Both the position numbers and the translations under genes were made by a program. DNA of 45,432 bases from Candidatus Heimdallarchaeota archaeon (GTDB taxonomy: Archaea > Asgardarchaeota > Heimdallarchaeia > Heimdallarchaeales > Heimdallarchaeaceae): NCBI GenBank assembly GCA_030603365.1, contig JAUVXV010000013.1:1-45432 (forward strand), in the 5' to 3' direction. The notes under the pieces were generated by a model, which saw only the letters and a list, made by a program, of their open reading frames with translations, did no database searches and was not told where the DNA came from. This document shows, one piece after another, positions 8,061 to 18,492 of the stretch. Position 1 is the first letter of the stretch. Each line of letters starts with the position of its first letter.

Positions 8061-8363
8061 CTACTTATTTTTATCTCTTAGTACAATTAACACATAATCA
8101 TTTTCAGGAGCGACCAGAATCTCGCCTTGACTTGTGTCTAGAGTGAAGAAATTCAATTCTCCTTCGTTGAGTTCAGTAACAACTGCTTTTGCTCTTCCCA
8201 CCAACGAGGCAACCAAAGCCGATACATTTTCTCTCATTTCCATACTGAGATTACTTGTACTTGAAATAGGTAATCCGTCGTTGCTTGTAATAATTACGCC
8301 TCTTACCCCAGGATGAGACTCTAGTGATTTTAATGTCTCTTCAAATTGTTTTTGTGATATCAT
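8061..8363 (-). CDS. Roadblock/LC7-domain protein (MglB-like)
   Basis: The product is a compact 100-residue Roadblock/LC7 domain. The opening helix ([11 protein letters not shown]), the [17 protein letters not shown] strand pair and the central helix with [18 protein letters not shown] are characteristic, as are the closing strands [14 protein letters not shown]. Such proteins form dimers that regulate small GTPases. The ATG at 8363 is chosen over the one at 8444: GGAG sits 8 nt upstream of it, and the extra 27 residues of the longer form do not belong to the domain. It precedes the MglA-like GTPase, its likely client. Confidence 0.87.
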   Translation of the reverse strand: MISQKQFEETLKSLESHPGVRGVIITSNDGLPISSTSNLSMEMRENVSALVASLVGRAKAVVTELNEGELNFFTLDTSQGEILVAPENDYVLIVLRDKNK

Positions 8364-8370
8364 TCGATAA

Positions 8371-8378
8371 TCTCCTTT
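8371..8378 (-). promoter_or_regulatory. Shine-Dalgarno site that fixes the Roadblock start
   Basis: On the minus strand AAAGGAGA precedes the ATG at 8363 with normal spacing, and identifies that ATG as the start rather than the upstream one at 8444. Confidence 0.6.
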
Positions 8379-8581
8379 AATTCGGTACCTTTTGATTTTT
8401 TCCAATAAATATATTAACGCTGATATATACTTATTGTAATTCATTTTTAAAAACTTATGATACTCCCCAAGAAATATGCAGAGAATATTTTCGAATCATT
8501 TTAACTGTTGAATAATCATTTTTTCTGTTTTTGACTAAATTTTTACCGAAATCTAAATTAAGTTAAAATTAGAACTAGAAC

Positions 8582-8590
8582 AAAAAATAC
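8582..8590 (+). promoter_or_regulatory. TATA box of pcm
   Basis: AAAAAATAC is centred about 25-26 nt before the ATG at 8612. Transcription would start at that ATG, ruling out the GTG at 8600. Confidence 0.4.
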
Positions 8591-8611
8591 TCCTTTCTAG
8601 TGTTGTATAAA

Positions 8612-9292
8612 ATGAACTCTCAAGATAAGCTTATAGAAGAGAAAAAACAAGTTCTTTCAAAATTAAGACTTCACAGTATTTCTCTTACTGAAAGAATGGC
8701 AAATGCTTTCTTAAATGTACCAAGAGAAGAGTTCGTTTTGGGTAATTATAGAGATAGAGCTTATATTGACACTCCCTTACCTATTCTAGCTAATCAGACT
8801 ATAAGTGCAATTCATATGGTTATGATTTATATTTCACCATCATGTACAGATCCACAAATTGGTGATAAAGTACTTGAGATTGGAGCTGGAAGTGGTTACA
8901 ATGCTGCTATGTTTGCTGAGATGGTTGCTCCTGAAGGTACTGATAATCCAGGGCATGTTTACGCTCTTGAGATAATCCCTGAACTCGTTGAGTTTGCAAA
9001 GAAAAATATTGAACGAACAGATTATACTGATAGGGTTACTATACTTCAATCTGATGGAGGTTTAGGTTATGAAAAAGAATCTCCTTATGATATCATTTCT
9101 GTTGCAGCTGCTAGTAAGACAATACCTCCTCCATTATTAGAGCAATTATCAGTGAGGGGAAAATTTGTGATCCCCGTTGGTAAACGATTCTATCAAGAAT
9201 TAGTTCTCATAACAAAAGAACCAGACAATAGTTTTTCTGAAAAAAATCTGGGAGGAGTTGCTTTTGTACCACTCACTGGAAAATATGGTTGA
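8612..9292 (+). CDS. pcm: Protein-L-isoaspartate O-methyltransferase
   Basis: The enzyme methylates L-isoaspartyl residues in aged proteins with S-adenosylmethionine so that they can revert to aspartate. The family signature is clear: PREEFV near residue 35, QTISAIHMVMIY (the usual motif is QTISAPHMV, so Pro is replaced by Ile), SAM motif I VLEIGAGSGYNAAM near residue 90, and the acidic ALEIIPELVEFAKKNIE after strand 2. At 226 residues it is the normal length. The ATG at 8612 is preferred because the TATA box at 8582-8590 places the transcript start there. It is divergent from the Roadblock gene and is followed by a T-tract. Confidence 0.92.
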   Translation: MNSQDKLIEEKKQVLSKLRLHSISLTERMANAFLNVPREEFVLGNYRDRAYIDTPLPILANQTISAIHMVMIYISPSCTDPQIGDKVLEIGAGSGYNAAMFAEMVAPEGTDNPGHVYALEIIPELVEFAKKNIERTDYTDRVTILQSDGGLGYEKESPYDIISVAAASKTIPPPLLEQLSVRGKFVIPVGKRFYQELVLITKEPDNSFSEKNLGGVAFVPLTGKYG

Positions 9293-9305
9293 TTTTTCTC
9301 TTTTT
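9293..9305 (+). terminator. T-tract terminator after pcm
   Basis: TTTTTCTCTTTTT directly follows the pcm stop codon, before the promoter of the FEN1 gene. Confidence 0.4.
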
Positions 9306-9324
9306 AGACAAGTTTTTTAACTTT

Positions 9325-9338
9325 CATAAAATATATTC
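9325..9338 (+). promoter_or_regulatory. TATA box of the FEN1 gene
   Basis: CATAAAATATATTC is centred about 28 nt before the ATG at 9360 and supports that start over the GTG at 9348. Confidence 0.45.
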
Positions 9339-9359
9339 ATTTGCTAGGTGTGCTTGAAA

Positions 9360-10397
9360 ATGGGTGTTAAAAATATAAAGGAATTATTTCAAGGAACCCC
9401 AATAGAAATAGACCATCTAAAACAAAAAAAATTGGCAGTTGACGCTTTTAATATTATTTACCAATTTTTAGCTTCAATAAGAGGTTATGATGGAAGTTTG
9501 TTATCAGATGGAGAAGGTACCATAACTAGCCATCTTACTGGACTTCTATATCGAAATGCTAGATTATTAGAAAGAGGAGTAAAATTAGTTTATGTTTTTG
9601 ATGGAGAACCATCCAAATTAAAACGAGAAGAAATAAAACGAAGAGCTGCAGTTAAAGCAAAGGCAAGAGAAGAGTTAGAAGAAGCTCTTGAAAGAGGAGA
9701 CATGGAAAGAGCCAGAACTGTGGCTCAAAGAACAAGTAAATTAACAAAACCAATGGTTGAAGATAGTAAGAAGCTTTTGAAGCTTCTTGGTATTCCCATC
9801 GTAGAAGCTCCTCAAGAGGGAGAAGCACAAGCAGCTTATTTGGTTCAACAAAAGAAAGTTTGGGGTGTCGCTTCCCAGGATTATGATAGTTTATTATTTG
9901 GGTCACCAACTTTAATTAGAAATCTAACGCTATCAGGTCGCAGAAAACTACCTAGATCAAATCGGTTCATTACAGTAAATGTTGAAGCTTACCATCAACA
10001 TGAGTTGCTTCAAACACTAGATATTTCTCGAGAACAGTTAATTGATATGTCGATTTTAATTGGAACTGATTTTAATCCAGATGGAATTAAGGGTATAGGT
10101 CCAAAGACAGCATATAAACTGATTAAAGAACATGGAAATTTGGAAACTGTGTTAGAAAAGGATGATAAAGTAGTTCTAGATGCAGATTATGGCGCAATTA
10201 GAGATATTTTTCTGAAACCTGTTGTAAGTAAAGAATTTGAGCTTAATTTTGAGCCAATAGACATTGAAGGAGCTATAGAATTCCTCTGTGATGAAAGAGG
10301 ATTCAGCAAGGATCGAGTTTTTGGTACTCTTCAAAAAGCAAAGAAAGGTCAGGATACTGCTTTAAAACAAAAAAGTCTTGATTCATTTTTTGGATGA
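9360..10397 (+). CDS. fen: Flap endonuclease 1
   Basis: FEN1 removes 5' flaps during Okazaki fragment maturation and base repair. The 345-residue product shows the N-terminal MGVKNIKELF, metal-binding acids in LAVDAFNIIYQF (Asp28), YVFDGEPSKLKREE, and the cluster APQEGEAQAAYLV / VASQDYDSLLFG, then the helix-two-turn-helix GTDFNPDGIKGIGPKTAY. The C terminus ends in QKSLDSFFG, a textbook PIP box that binds the PCNA clamp. The ATG at 9360 matches the family N terminus and the TATA spacing. The methyltransferase gene starts 7 nt after the stop, suggesting one transcript. Confidence 0.96.
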   Translation: MGVKNIKELFQGTPIEIDHLKQKKLAVDAFNIIYQFLASIRGYDGSLLSDGEGTITSHLTGLLYRNARLLERGVKLVYVFDGEPSKLKREEIKRRAAVKAKAREELEEALERGDMERARTVAQRTSKLTKPMVEDSKKLLKLLGIPIVEAPQEGEAQAAYLVQQKKVWGVASQDYDSLLFGSPTLIRNLTLSGRRKLPRSNRFITVNVEAYHQHELLQTLDISREQLIDMSILIGTDFNPDGIKGIGPKTAYKLIKEHGNLETVLEKDDKVVLDADYGAIRDIFLKPVVSKEFELNFEPIDIEGAIEFLCDERGFSKDRVFGTLQKAKKGQDTALKQKSLDSFFG

Positions 10398-10404
10398 TGA
10401 TATC

Positions 10405-11658
10405 ATGACTTCAAAATATTCAGTTTTTGTAAAATTCGGGTCCAACAGGGAATTATCTAAGCTAGAACTGTCATCTCTTCTTGAAAAAATAAATCTAAAA
10501 GAAGTCTCATTTCAAGAATGGAAACAAGTTTTATTATTGAAATTATCAGAATATGAGACAGGAAGATTCTTCAACCAATTAAAGACTACAGGAAGTATAG
10601 TCAAAGCTGGAATTCTGGAATTTGAAGAAAATATCCAAAGAGAAAAGGAATGGAAATCAAAATTAAGAAAATTGTTAAATGAAACAATACAGAGAGTATC
10701 AGCGAAAAAAAAGAATCAGTTAAAAATCTCTATAAGTATTCAGAGTGTTTCTAATGAGATCACTACAAACATTCACAAAACCGTACAACGAACTATAAAG
10801 AATCTATCAGCTGATTTAGATTTACCGATAAAAATTCCTAAGCTGAAAAATGAACTCTATGAACAAACTCCTTTCCAGTATCAGAAGGAAAATATGTGGA
10901 GGAGAGGTTTTGAAGTTACAGGGTTTGTTATTAAATCTAAAATTTTCTTTGGTATAACAAAGTGGGTGACTAATCCACTAGATGATATCAAACAAGACGA
11001 AGGAAGAAAAGTACGATTTTTTACACATGGGACTTCAATAAAACTGGCAAGAAGTTTAGTATATCTTTCACAAATCCGAAAAGGAGAAACATTACTTGAT
11101 CCCTTTTGTGGCACAGGTACTATTCTTCTTGAGGGATTGAAACAAAGTGTAAAAGTCATAGGGATTGATAATGATCCAAAATGTTACAGAGCTTCTAAGG
11201 AAAATCTTAACCAATTTACATTCCAATTTCCTTCCAAGGAAAAAATGAAGGAAAAATGGATTGTGTACAAACAAGATTCTAGACAATTAAAGAGAGTTGT
11301 TAATGATAAAATTGGTGCTGTTGTGACTGAACCGTATCTAGGACCCTTTCTAACAGAATTACCTGAAAAAGATGTAGCGCGAAATATCATGAAAGAGCTG
11401 GAAAAGCTATATACTTCAGTTTTAAGAGCAAGTAAAGAATCATTAAGAGATAAAGCAAAAGTAGTTATGATTATACCTGAATATCAATACTCTAATGACT
11501 TAACAATACGTCCAAATGTAGAAAACATTGCAGGAAATAGCTCTTTAGATCTTGAAAATGTAAGTAGGTTTTTTTCTGTAAAACTACCCTTGGAGATAGG
11601 TCGCACACATAATATCATTGGTCGAAGGTTAGCGATTTTTAGAAATTCGATACCATGA
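10405..11658 (+). CDS. Trm11/TrmG10-like SAM-dependent methyltransferase
   Basis: The 417-residue protein looks like an RNA methyltransferase of the Trm11/TrmG10 group: an N-terminal region (about 1-150) with THUMP-like composition, then HGTSIKLARSLVYLSQ and the SAM motif I LLDPFCGTGTILLEG near residue 230, with acidic IGIDNDPKC after strand 2. Motif IV reads TEPYLGPFL instead of the DPPYG expected for guanine-N2 methylation, so the target base may differ or this belongs to a variant subfamily. The likely substrate is tRNA, which is inference. The ATG at 10405 lies just after the FEN1 stop; the frame is open further upstream with a TTG at 10378, but that would overlap FEN1. Confidence 0.75.
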   Translation: MTSKYSVFVKFGSNRELSKLELSSLLEKINLKEVSFQEWKQVLLLKLSEYETGRFFNQLKTTGSIVKAGILEFEENIQREKEWKSKLRKLLNETIQRVSAKKKNQLKISISIQSVSNEITTNIHKTVQRTIKNLSADLDLPIKIPKLKNELYEQTPFQYQKENMWRRGFEVTGFVIKSKIFFGITKWVTNPLDDIKQDEGRKVRFFTHGTSIKLARSLVYLSQIRKGETLLDPFCGTGTILLEGLKQSVKVIGIDNDPKCYRASKENLNQFTFQFPSKEKMKEKWIVYKQDSRQLKRVVNDKIGAVVTEPYLGPFLTELPEKDVARNIMKELEKLYTSVLRASKESLRDKAKVVMIIPEYQYSNDLTIRPNVENIAGNSSLDLENVSRFFSVKLPLEIGRTHNIIGRRLAIFRNSIP

Positions 11659-11708
11659 GTAATTAAGAGTAAAAATGCATTTGAAAATAATCTTTCATGT
11701 TATTTAAG

Positions 11709-11975
11709 CTAATCTTCTCCGATTGCTAAAAAGTTCATATCTCTTGTCATTCTTTGGATACGTCTTTTTGTTTTAGAAATCCATCCCACATGAATCAAAC
11801 CTTGATTTTCTAATGTCATAAGTGCTTTGTTTAACTCTGAATGGGAATAATCACCATACATGTCTTTCAAAGGATTTTCAAGATCGCTCTCAATAACTAC
11901 CCCTCCTCTTTTCTCTAGTATAGCTAGAATGCAAGATTTCAAGGGTGTTACTTTCCACATGCCGTTTGAGCTCAT
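11709..11975 (-). CDS. Winged-helix DNA-binding protein
   Basis: The 88-residue protein fits a single winged helix: helices in PLKSCILAILEKRGG and HSELNKALMTLENQG, then a beta-hairpin wing (IHVGWISKTKRRIQRMT) rich in Lys/Arg. This is the usual build of small archaeal transcription regulators, and no other domain is attached, so any signal would have to come from a partner or from DNA competition. A target is not apparent. A start at the second Met (residue 6) is possible. It is convergent with the methyltransferase and divergent from the Fe-S membrane protein genes, which it might control. Confidence 0.7.
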   Translation of the reverse strand: MSSNGMWKVTPLKSCILAILEKRGGVVIESDLENPLKDMYGDYSHSELNKALMTLENQGLIHVGWISKTKRRIQRMTRDMNFLAIGED

Positions 11976-12115
11976 GGATAAAATAACATCACACTGGTTT
12001 AAATGCCTTGTGATTGAGAAAAAAAGGTGCTTACTTTAGACTATTCTTATTCAAAATTAAAATACTTTGCAACACAAAACTTATTATTAGTTAAATTTTG
12101 AGGACTTCAATCATT

Positions 12116-12292
12116 ATGAACGCACGAGCTAGAATATTCCTAATATTCTTTATGTCTATGGGGATCATATTTCTTATTATAGCAATTGTCCAACACCAAT
12201 CTTGGTTCTATGAACAAATATCTTATTTCACAGAAGGCAACATGAAGAGTTTCTTAGACGCATATGTCTCAGGATTTCCAAAACCTTGGTGA
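12116..12292 (+). CDS. Small single-TM protein upstream of a NapH-like protein
   Basis: The 58-residue product has basic residues at the N terminus (MNARAR), one transmembrane helix (about 6-26, FLIFFMSMGIIFLIIAIV) and a short aromatic-rich outer tail ending in FPKPW. The ATG at 12116 is preferred to the TTG at 12098. It lies 22 nt before the iron-sulfur membrane protein and is probably translated from the same transcript, perhaps as a small subunit. The family is not recognised. Confidence 0.55.
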   Translation: MNARARIFLIFFMSMGIIFLIIAIVQHQSWFYEQISYFTEGNMKSFLDAYVSGFPKPW

Positions 12293-12314
12293 GCAAAGAA
12301 GGTAAGTGAACAAA

Positions 12315-13238
12315 ATGGCAACAAAGCAAATAAAACCAATCCTTTCCCGGGCACTACGTCCAATACAAGACCATAGAATTAGAATTATCAGGTTAATTGT
12401 CCAATTCATAATGTTTGGATTGCTAAATGGGATAATTTTTGGAATAGGAAGAATACCTGTTCTTCTCCCAATAGCATATCCTACAGGTGGTCCTTTTTCC
12501 ACAGTTTGGAACGCTTTTGAAGGATTACAATATTTGCTTACTCGCTGGATATTCCCTTATCTTGCTATATCTGTGTTTATTCTATTTGGTACAATTCTAG
12601 GGAAGACAACATGTGGCTGGGTTTGTCCTTTTGGTTTCTTCCAAGACCTATTTAGGTTAATTCCTATAAAGAAGAAAAAAGTTTCAAAACCCTCAAATAA
12701 AAATTTGAGTAGAATAGGAATGGCAATAACTATTTTTATTCTAATGATGTCATTCATTATTGGTGTAACCTTCAACAACAGTGGAACAAAAACTGCTTTT
12801 GGTGCAGGTAAAGATATGCCATATAGTACAATAGATCCAGCATCTACATTGTTTGGGACACTCTATTATTACTTAAGTTGGGGAATGCAATCTGACAATT
12901 TTGGAGCAGAAATAGGCCAATGGACATTCGTGTTCTTTCTCCGCATTATAATTTTTATAGTCGTTTTAGTACTAATCACACTTTATCCAAGAGCTTACTG
13001 CAGGTGGTTCTGTCCTACTGGAGTTATGCTAGGTTTCTTCAGTAGATTTAGTATATTTGGATTGCGTATAAACAAAAATAGATGCTCAAGTGGTTGTGAC
13101 AATTGTGAAAAAGCCTGTCCAACGCAAGTTCCAATTTTACAATATGATAAGGACATCACGAATAAAATGTGTATTAATTGTGGAGAATGTATAGATGCTT
13201 GTAAAGATGGAGCTCTCAAATTAAAATTCAGATTTTAA
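12315..13238 (+). CDS. NapH/MauN-like iron-sulfur membrane protein
   Basis: The protein is an integral membrane ferredoxin of the NapH type, which passes electrons between quinol and an extracytoplasmic or cytosolic partner. It has about five helices, two CxxxCP motifs at helix ends (CGWVCPFGFFQDL and CRWFCPTGVM) and a C-terminal pair of cluster-binding motifs: CSSGCDNCEKACP (spacing Cx3Cx2Cx3C, a variant of the usual Cx2Cx2Cx3C) and CINCGECIDAC (canonical). The length of 307 fits. The ATG at 12315 has GGTAAG about 9 nt upstream; the GTG at 12306 lies inside that site. No reductase or periplasmic partner is encoded next to it apart from the small membrane protein upstream, so the electron donor and acceptor are unknown. 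Confidence 0.85.
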   Translation: MATKQIKPILSRALRPIQDHRIRIIRLIVQFIMFGLLNGIIFGIGRIPVLLPIAYPTGGPFSTVWNAFEGLQYLLTRWIFPYLAISVFILFGTILGKTTCGWVCPFGFFQDLFRLIPIKKKKVSKPSNKNLSRIGMAITIFILMMSFIIGVTFNNSGTKTAFGAGKDMPYSTIDPASTLFGTLYYYLSWGMQSDNFGAEIGQWTFVFFLRIIIFIVVLVLITLYPRAYCRWFCPTGVMLGFFSRFSIFGLRINKNRCSSGCDNCEKACPTQVPILQYDKDITNKMCINCGECIDACKDGALKLKFRF

Positions 13239-13418
13239 TTTCCATCATTCTTTTGCTTTTATATACCTAATCCTTCATTATTTATTGATTATCTTACAAA
13301 TCATGGAGTTTTATATTGAAAAATATTGTGTCTGTTAATCCGATAAAATATAGTTTATAAAGCTCTAGAACATATCAAAAACAGATTAAAACTCTATTTA
13401 TTCTTTGAGGAATAATAA

Positions 13419-15605
<2,187 letters not shown>

Positions 15606-15716
15606 CCCTAGTTTTATATTTTTAATCAATAATTTTACTAATAGATTATATGAGATATTAAACAAATTTTTAAGTATCAACATACACTAAAGAATCTAAG
15701 GGTTGTTTGTACGTTG

Positions 15717-16565
15717 ATGGGGTTCTACATTATAGACAAGGAGAAAATGGAAGTATTATTCTGCAGACCTTTAGCAGTAAAAGCTGATGAATCTGAAATA
15801 GATAAGATTATTCAGTTGCTATTAGATTTTTACATTAAATCTGAAGATAAACCAACATTAAAAGAGTTACAGCTTTTGAAGTTTGCTCAGTCAAAAGTTA
15901 TATTCATGAGTAAATTTTCTTTCCTATTTGTCCTTCTTAGTCCCCCAAATTATTCAACTGAAATGGTTTCATCACAATTATTTTTCTTTATGAAATTATT
16001 TCTAAATGCATTTGAAATCAAAGACCTTAAAAGTGCTGAAGAGTTTTTGAACGAGTTAAAAGGTATTAATAGAAGAGAAGTTTCTGAATCGCTTTCCCAT
16101 TCTTTTCTACTCTGGAATGTATTAGATTTGCACATTGAAGACATAGACAAAAGAAATATGATTGAGGTTTTTGAGAATGTGATTAATTCAATTTGGTTAG
16201 GGATGAAATTATTCAGTGCTGAAAATGAAGCAAGCGTGCCACGTGATTTGATCAAAGAAGTGAAAGAACAACTCCAGAATTATATTAATGAAAATTCTTT
16301 CAATATCAAAGAAGCTTATAAATTAGATGAAAATGAAGGTTTTAGTTTTTGTGATTTAGATATTCAAAAAGGTACAACTACAGAGATAAAAAGAGAATTT
16401 TTGTTACTTGTAAAAGCATTTACGGAGATTATTGAAAAGCAATTGACTATTGAAGGCTTACGTCAGATTATTGCTATGAAGATCCCTTCAACAATGAAAG
16501 CGGAATGGGAAAGGATGCAAGGATTAAGCATGCTGCAAGAAATTCTAAATCAGGTGTGGAGGTAG
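15717..16565 (+). CDS. Longin-like domain protein paired with a GTPase
   Basis: I do not recognise a named family. The first 120 residues read like a longin fold: strands FYIIDKEKMEVLFCRPLAV, a helix, strands KVIFMSKFSFLFVLLSP, then a long helix SQLFFFMKLFLNAFEIKDL. The rest is helical and charged. Longin and Roadblock folds are recurrent platforms for small GTPases, and Asgard genomes are rich in them. The gene ends 5 nt before a Ras-like GTPase whose SD lies in its last codons, so the two are translationally linked. A regulator role (for example exchange factor or scaffold) is inference from fold impression and context. TTG at 15714 directly precedes the ATG; 15717 is chosen. Confidence 0.55.
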   Translation: MGFYIIDKEKMEVLFCRPLAVKADESEIDKIIQLLLDFYIKSEDKPTLKELQLLKFAQSKVIFMSKFSFLFVLLSPPNYSTEMVSSQLFFFMKLFLNAFEIKDLKSAEEFLNELKGINRREVSESLSHSFLLWNVLDLHIEDIDKRNMIEVFENVINSIWLGMKLFSAENEASVPRDLIKEVKEQLQNYINENSFNIKEAYKLDENEGFSFCDLDIQKGTTTEIKREFLLLVKAFTEIIEKQLTIEGLRQIIAMKIPSTMKAEWERMQGLSMLQEILNQVWR

Positions 16566-16570
16566 GAAAA

Positions 16571-17158
16571 ATGAATCAATTACAAAAAATAATATGTGTC
16601 GGCTCTGCTTTTGTGGGAAAAACATCATTATCAAGACGATTTACACTGAATACATTTATTCATAGTTATATTCCAACTTTAGGAGTTAGTTGGTTAACAA
16701 AAACTATCACTTTAACTCAAGAACAATTGAATGGTAATTTGTCCAAAAAAGTTTACACTGAACCTTTGACAACACGCCTTAGTTTGTGGGATACAGGTGG
16801 TCAGGAGATGTTTACCTATCTTCGTCCTAAGTACTATTCTGGAGCCACTTGTGCTGTACTTGTTTTTGATATAACCAATCAGAGTTCCTTTGACGACATA
16901 GAAATGTGGGTAAATGAAGTAGTTGCTAAATGTCCTGACATTCCTATAGTTATCAGTGGAAACAAGTATGATTTAAATGAAGCAAGATCTGTAAAAAGGG
17001 AAGTTGCTGTGGAATATACTAGGCTTCATCGTTTTGATTATATTGAAACTTCTGCATTATCTGGTTATAATGTTGACAAACTATTCTATCATGCAAGTAG
17101 ATTATCACACCAGTTTAGCGATGAAACTCTGAAATTCAGAGAGGAATATTCATTGTGA
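16571..17158 (+). CDS. Ras/Rab-like small GTPase
   Basis: The 195-residue protein carries all G motifs: P-loop GSAFVGKTS (from Gly11), switch I with the Thr of YIPTLGVSW, G3 WDTGGQEMF (Gly in place of the common Ala in DTAGQ), G4 SGNKYD and G5 ETSALSG. Between switch I and G3 there is an insertion of about 12 residues compared with Rab (around LTQEQLNGNLSKKV). There is no C-terminal cysteine, so prenylation is not expected. The ATG at 16571 is preferred over one at 16505: GGAGGTAGG precedes it and the P-loop then lies at the usual distance. It follows the longin-like gene directly. Confidence 0.92.
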   Translation: MNQLQKIICVGSAFVGKTSLSRRFTLNTFIHSYIPTLGVSWLTKTITLTQEQLNGNLSKKVYTEPLTTRLSLWDTGGQEMFTYLRPKYYSGATCAVLVFDITNQSSFDDIEMWVNEVVAKCPDIPIVISGNKYDLNEARSVKREVAVEYTRLHRFDYIETSALSGYNVDKLFYHASRLSHQFSDETLKFREEYSL

Positions 17159-17210
17159 TATTTTTCAGTTTGTTTTAAACCTTAGATACCAAATCTCACC
17201 AAAAATATAT

Positions 17211-17219
17211 TTTATAAAC
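17211..17219 (+). promoter_or_regulatory. TATA box of the CBS protein gene
   Basis: TTTATAAAC is centred 26-27 nt before the ATG at 17241, with no SD between, as expected for a leaderless transcript. Confidence 0.5.
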
Positions 17220-17240
17220 TGAAAATACAAATTTGCTATC

Positions 17241-18401
17241 ATGAGCGACGAAGCTTTATCCATTATTTCTGATTATGTTTCAATTAATGGTAATGAAACA
17301 TTATCTAAAGCTCTTCCTATTTTTAAAGAACAAGAGAGAGAATTGCTTATATTTGAAGAAGGCGATGTCTTCCTCGGTTATCTGACCAAACGACATATTA
17401 CATTACAGTCAAGAATACAACCAGATGCAAAAGTATCTAGTTTAGTAACAAGGGTTTCGACCGTCCACAAGGATACACCTTCAGATGCAATTGCTAGAGC
17501 TATTTTATCAGAGAAAATCTTTTCTGTACCTGTTGAAGAAAATGGTAAAATTATCGGTGTTATTCGCGATATCGATTTACTAAGGGCTTCTGAAGATGTT
17601 TTTGGAAGTAAAAAAGTAAAAGAAGCGATGACTCAAAATCCTATAACTATTACAGATGATACCTCTGTTGCTCGTTTCATTGCAATTTCTAGAACAAATA
17701 ACATCTCCAGAACTCCTGTAGTTGACTTATCAAATAAATTAGTCGGAATTGTTAGTCCTCACGATACTTCAACCTTAATACTTTCAGAATCTTCAGGTCA
17801 GACAGTTGGTGATAGGAAATCAGCAAAACAAGATATCCTTTCTGTAAGTGTTAAAGAAATTATGACTGAAGAAGTAGTAACTTGTAAGGAGGATGATTTT
17901 CTAATAGAAGCGATCAATCGTCTTTACAATGCTAATCATAAAGCACTGATAGTTACTGATAGTGGTAACCATCCCGTAGGGATTCTAACAACAAGCGATT
18001 TACTTGAATCTGTGTCTATACCTCCCCAAACTGAAGGCTATTACTTTAGAGTCTTAGGTGATGTAGATGATACTGATATGGAACAAGTAATTGAAATGGG
18101 TATTGAATTAGTAAAGAAGTTTGCTGATATTATTGGTAAATCAGGTCAAATGTTTGTTCATGCAAAGGTTTTCCCAAAAAGGAAATTCAGAGGTTTTGTT
18201 CTATATCAAACAAGAGTAAGAATATCTACTGATAAAGGCAAGACATACGTTGCTAGATCTGATGGTTATGGTATCTTCAGTGCATATGCTGTCGCATTAG
18301 ATCGTATAGAAAGGGAAATAGTTTCAGAGAGAGAGTTGGAACTTGATCGAAGACAGTCGGGTAGTGAAAGATATATCCTAGAAGAAATAGACGAACTCTA
18401 A
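17241..18401 (+). CDS. Four-CBS protein with HPF/S30AE-like C-terminal domain
   Basis: Residues 1-265 contain four CBS motifs in two pairs, recognised by the repeated pattern of a variable strand plus GxIxxxDL or GILTTSDLL endings (GYLTKRHI, GVIRDIDLL, GIVSPHDTS, GILTTSDLL). CBS pairs bind adenine nucleotides and act as energy sensors. Residues 270-365 read like the S30AE/hibernation factor fold: MFVHAKVFPKRKFRGFVLYQ, VRISTDKGKTYVARSDGYG, then a helix with AVALDRIEREI. The fusion suggests a ribosome-binding or dormancy role gated by nucleotide level, which is inference. It has its own leaderless promoter and is followed by a strong T-tract. Confidence 0.72.
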   Translation: MSDEALSIISDYVSINGNETLSKALPIFKEQERELLIFEEGDVFLGYLTKRHITLQSRIQPDAKVSSLVTRVSTVHKDTPSDAIARAILSEKIFSVPVEENGKIIGVIRDIDLLRASEDVFGSKKVKEAMTQNPITITDDTSVARFIAISRTNNISRTPVVDLSNKLVGIVSPHDTSTLILSESSGQTVGDRKSAKQDILSVSVKEIMTEEVVTCKEDDFLIEAINRLYNANHKALIVTDSGNHPVGILTTSDLLESVSIPPQTEGYYFRVLGDVDDTDMEQVIEMGIELVKKFADIIGKSGQMFVHAKVFPKRKFRGFVLYQTRVRISTDKGKTYVARSDGYGIFSAYAVALDRIEREIVSERELELDRRQSGSERYILEEIDEL

Positions 18402-18430
18402 TCTCTTTTTCTTTTTCATTTTCATTTTTT
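18402..18430 (+). terminator. T-rich terminator after the CBS gene
   Basis: Four closely spaced runs of T interrupted by single C or A-containing steps follow the stop codon, before the FrhB-like gene. Confidence 0.5.
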
Positions 18431-18492
18431 AAATAATGGTATAAAGTCCCTATCGTTAATCTTTTTAATTTAGAAAGTTGGAGAGAATTGAA

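Noticed and set aside
8600..8611. GTG at 8600 as start of pcm
   Set aside because: The TATA box places the transcript start at about 8612, and the family N terminus needs no extension.
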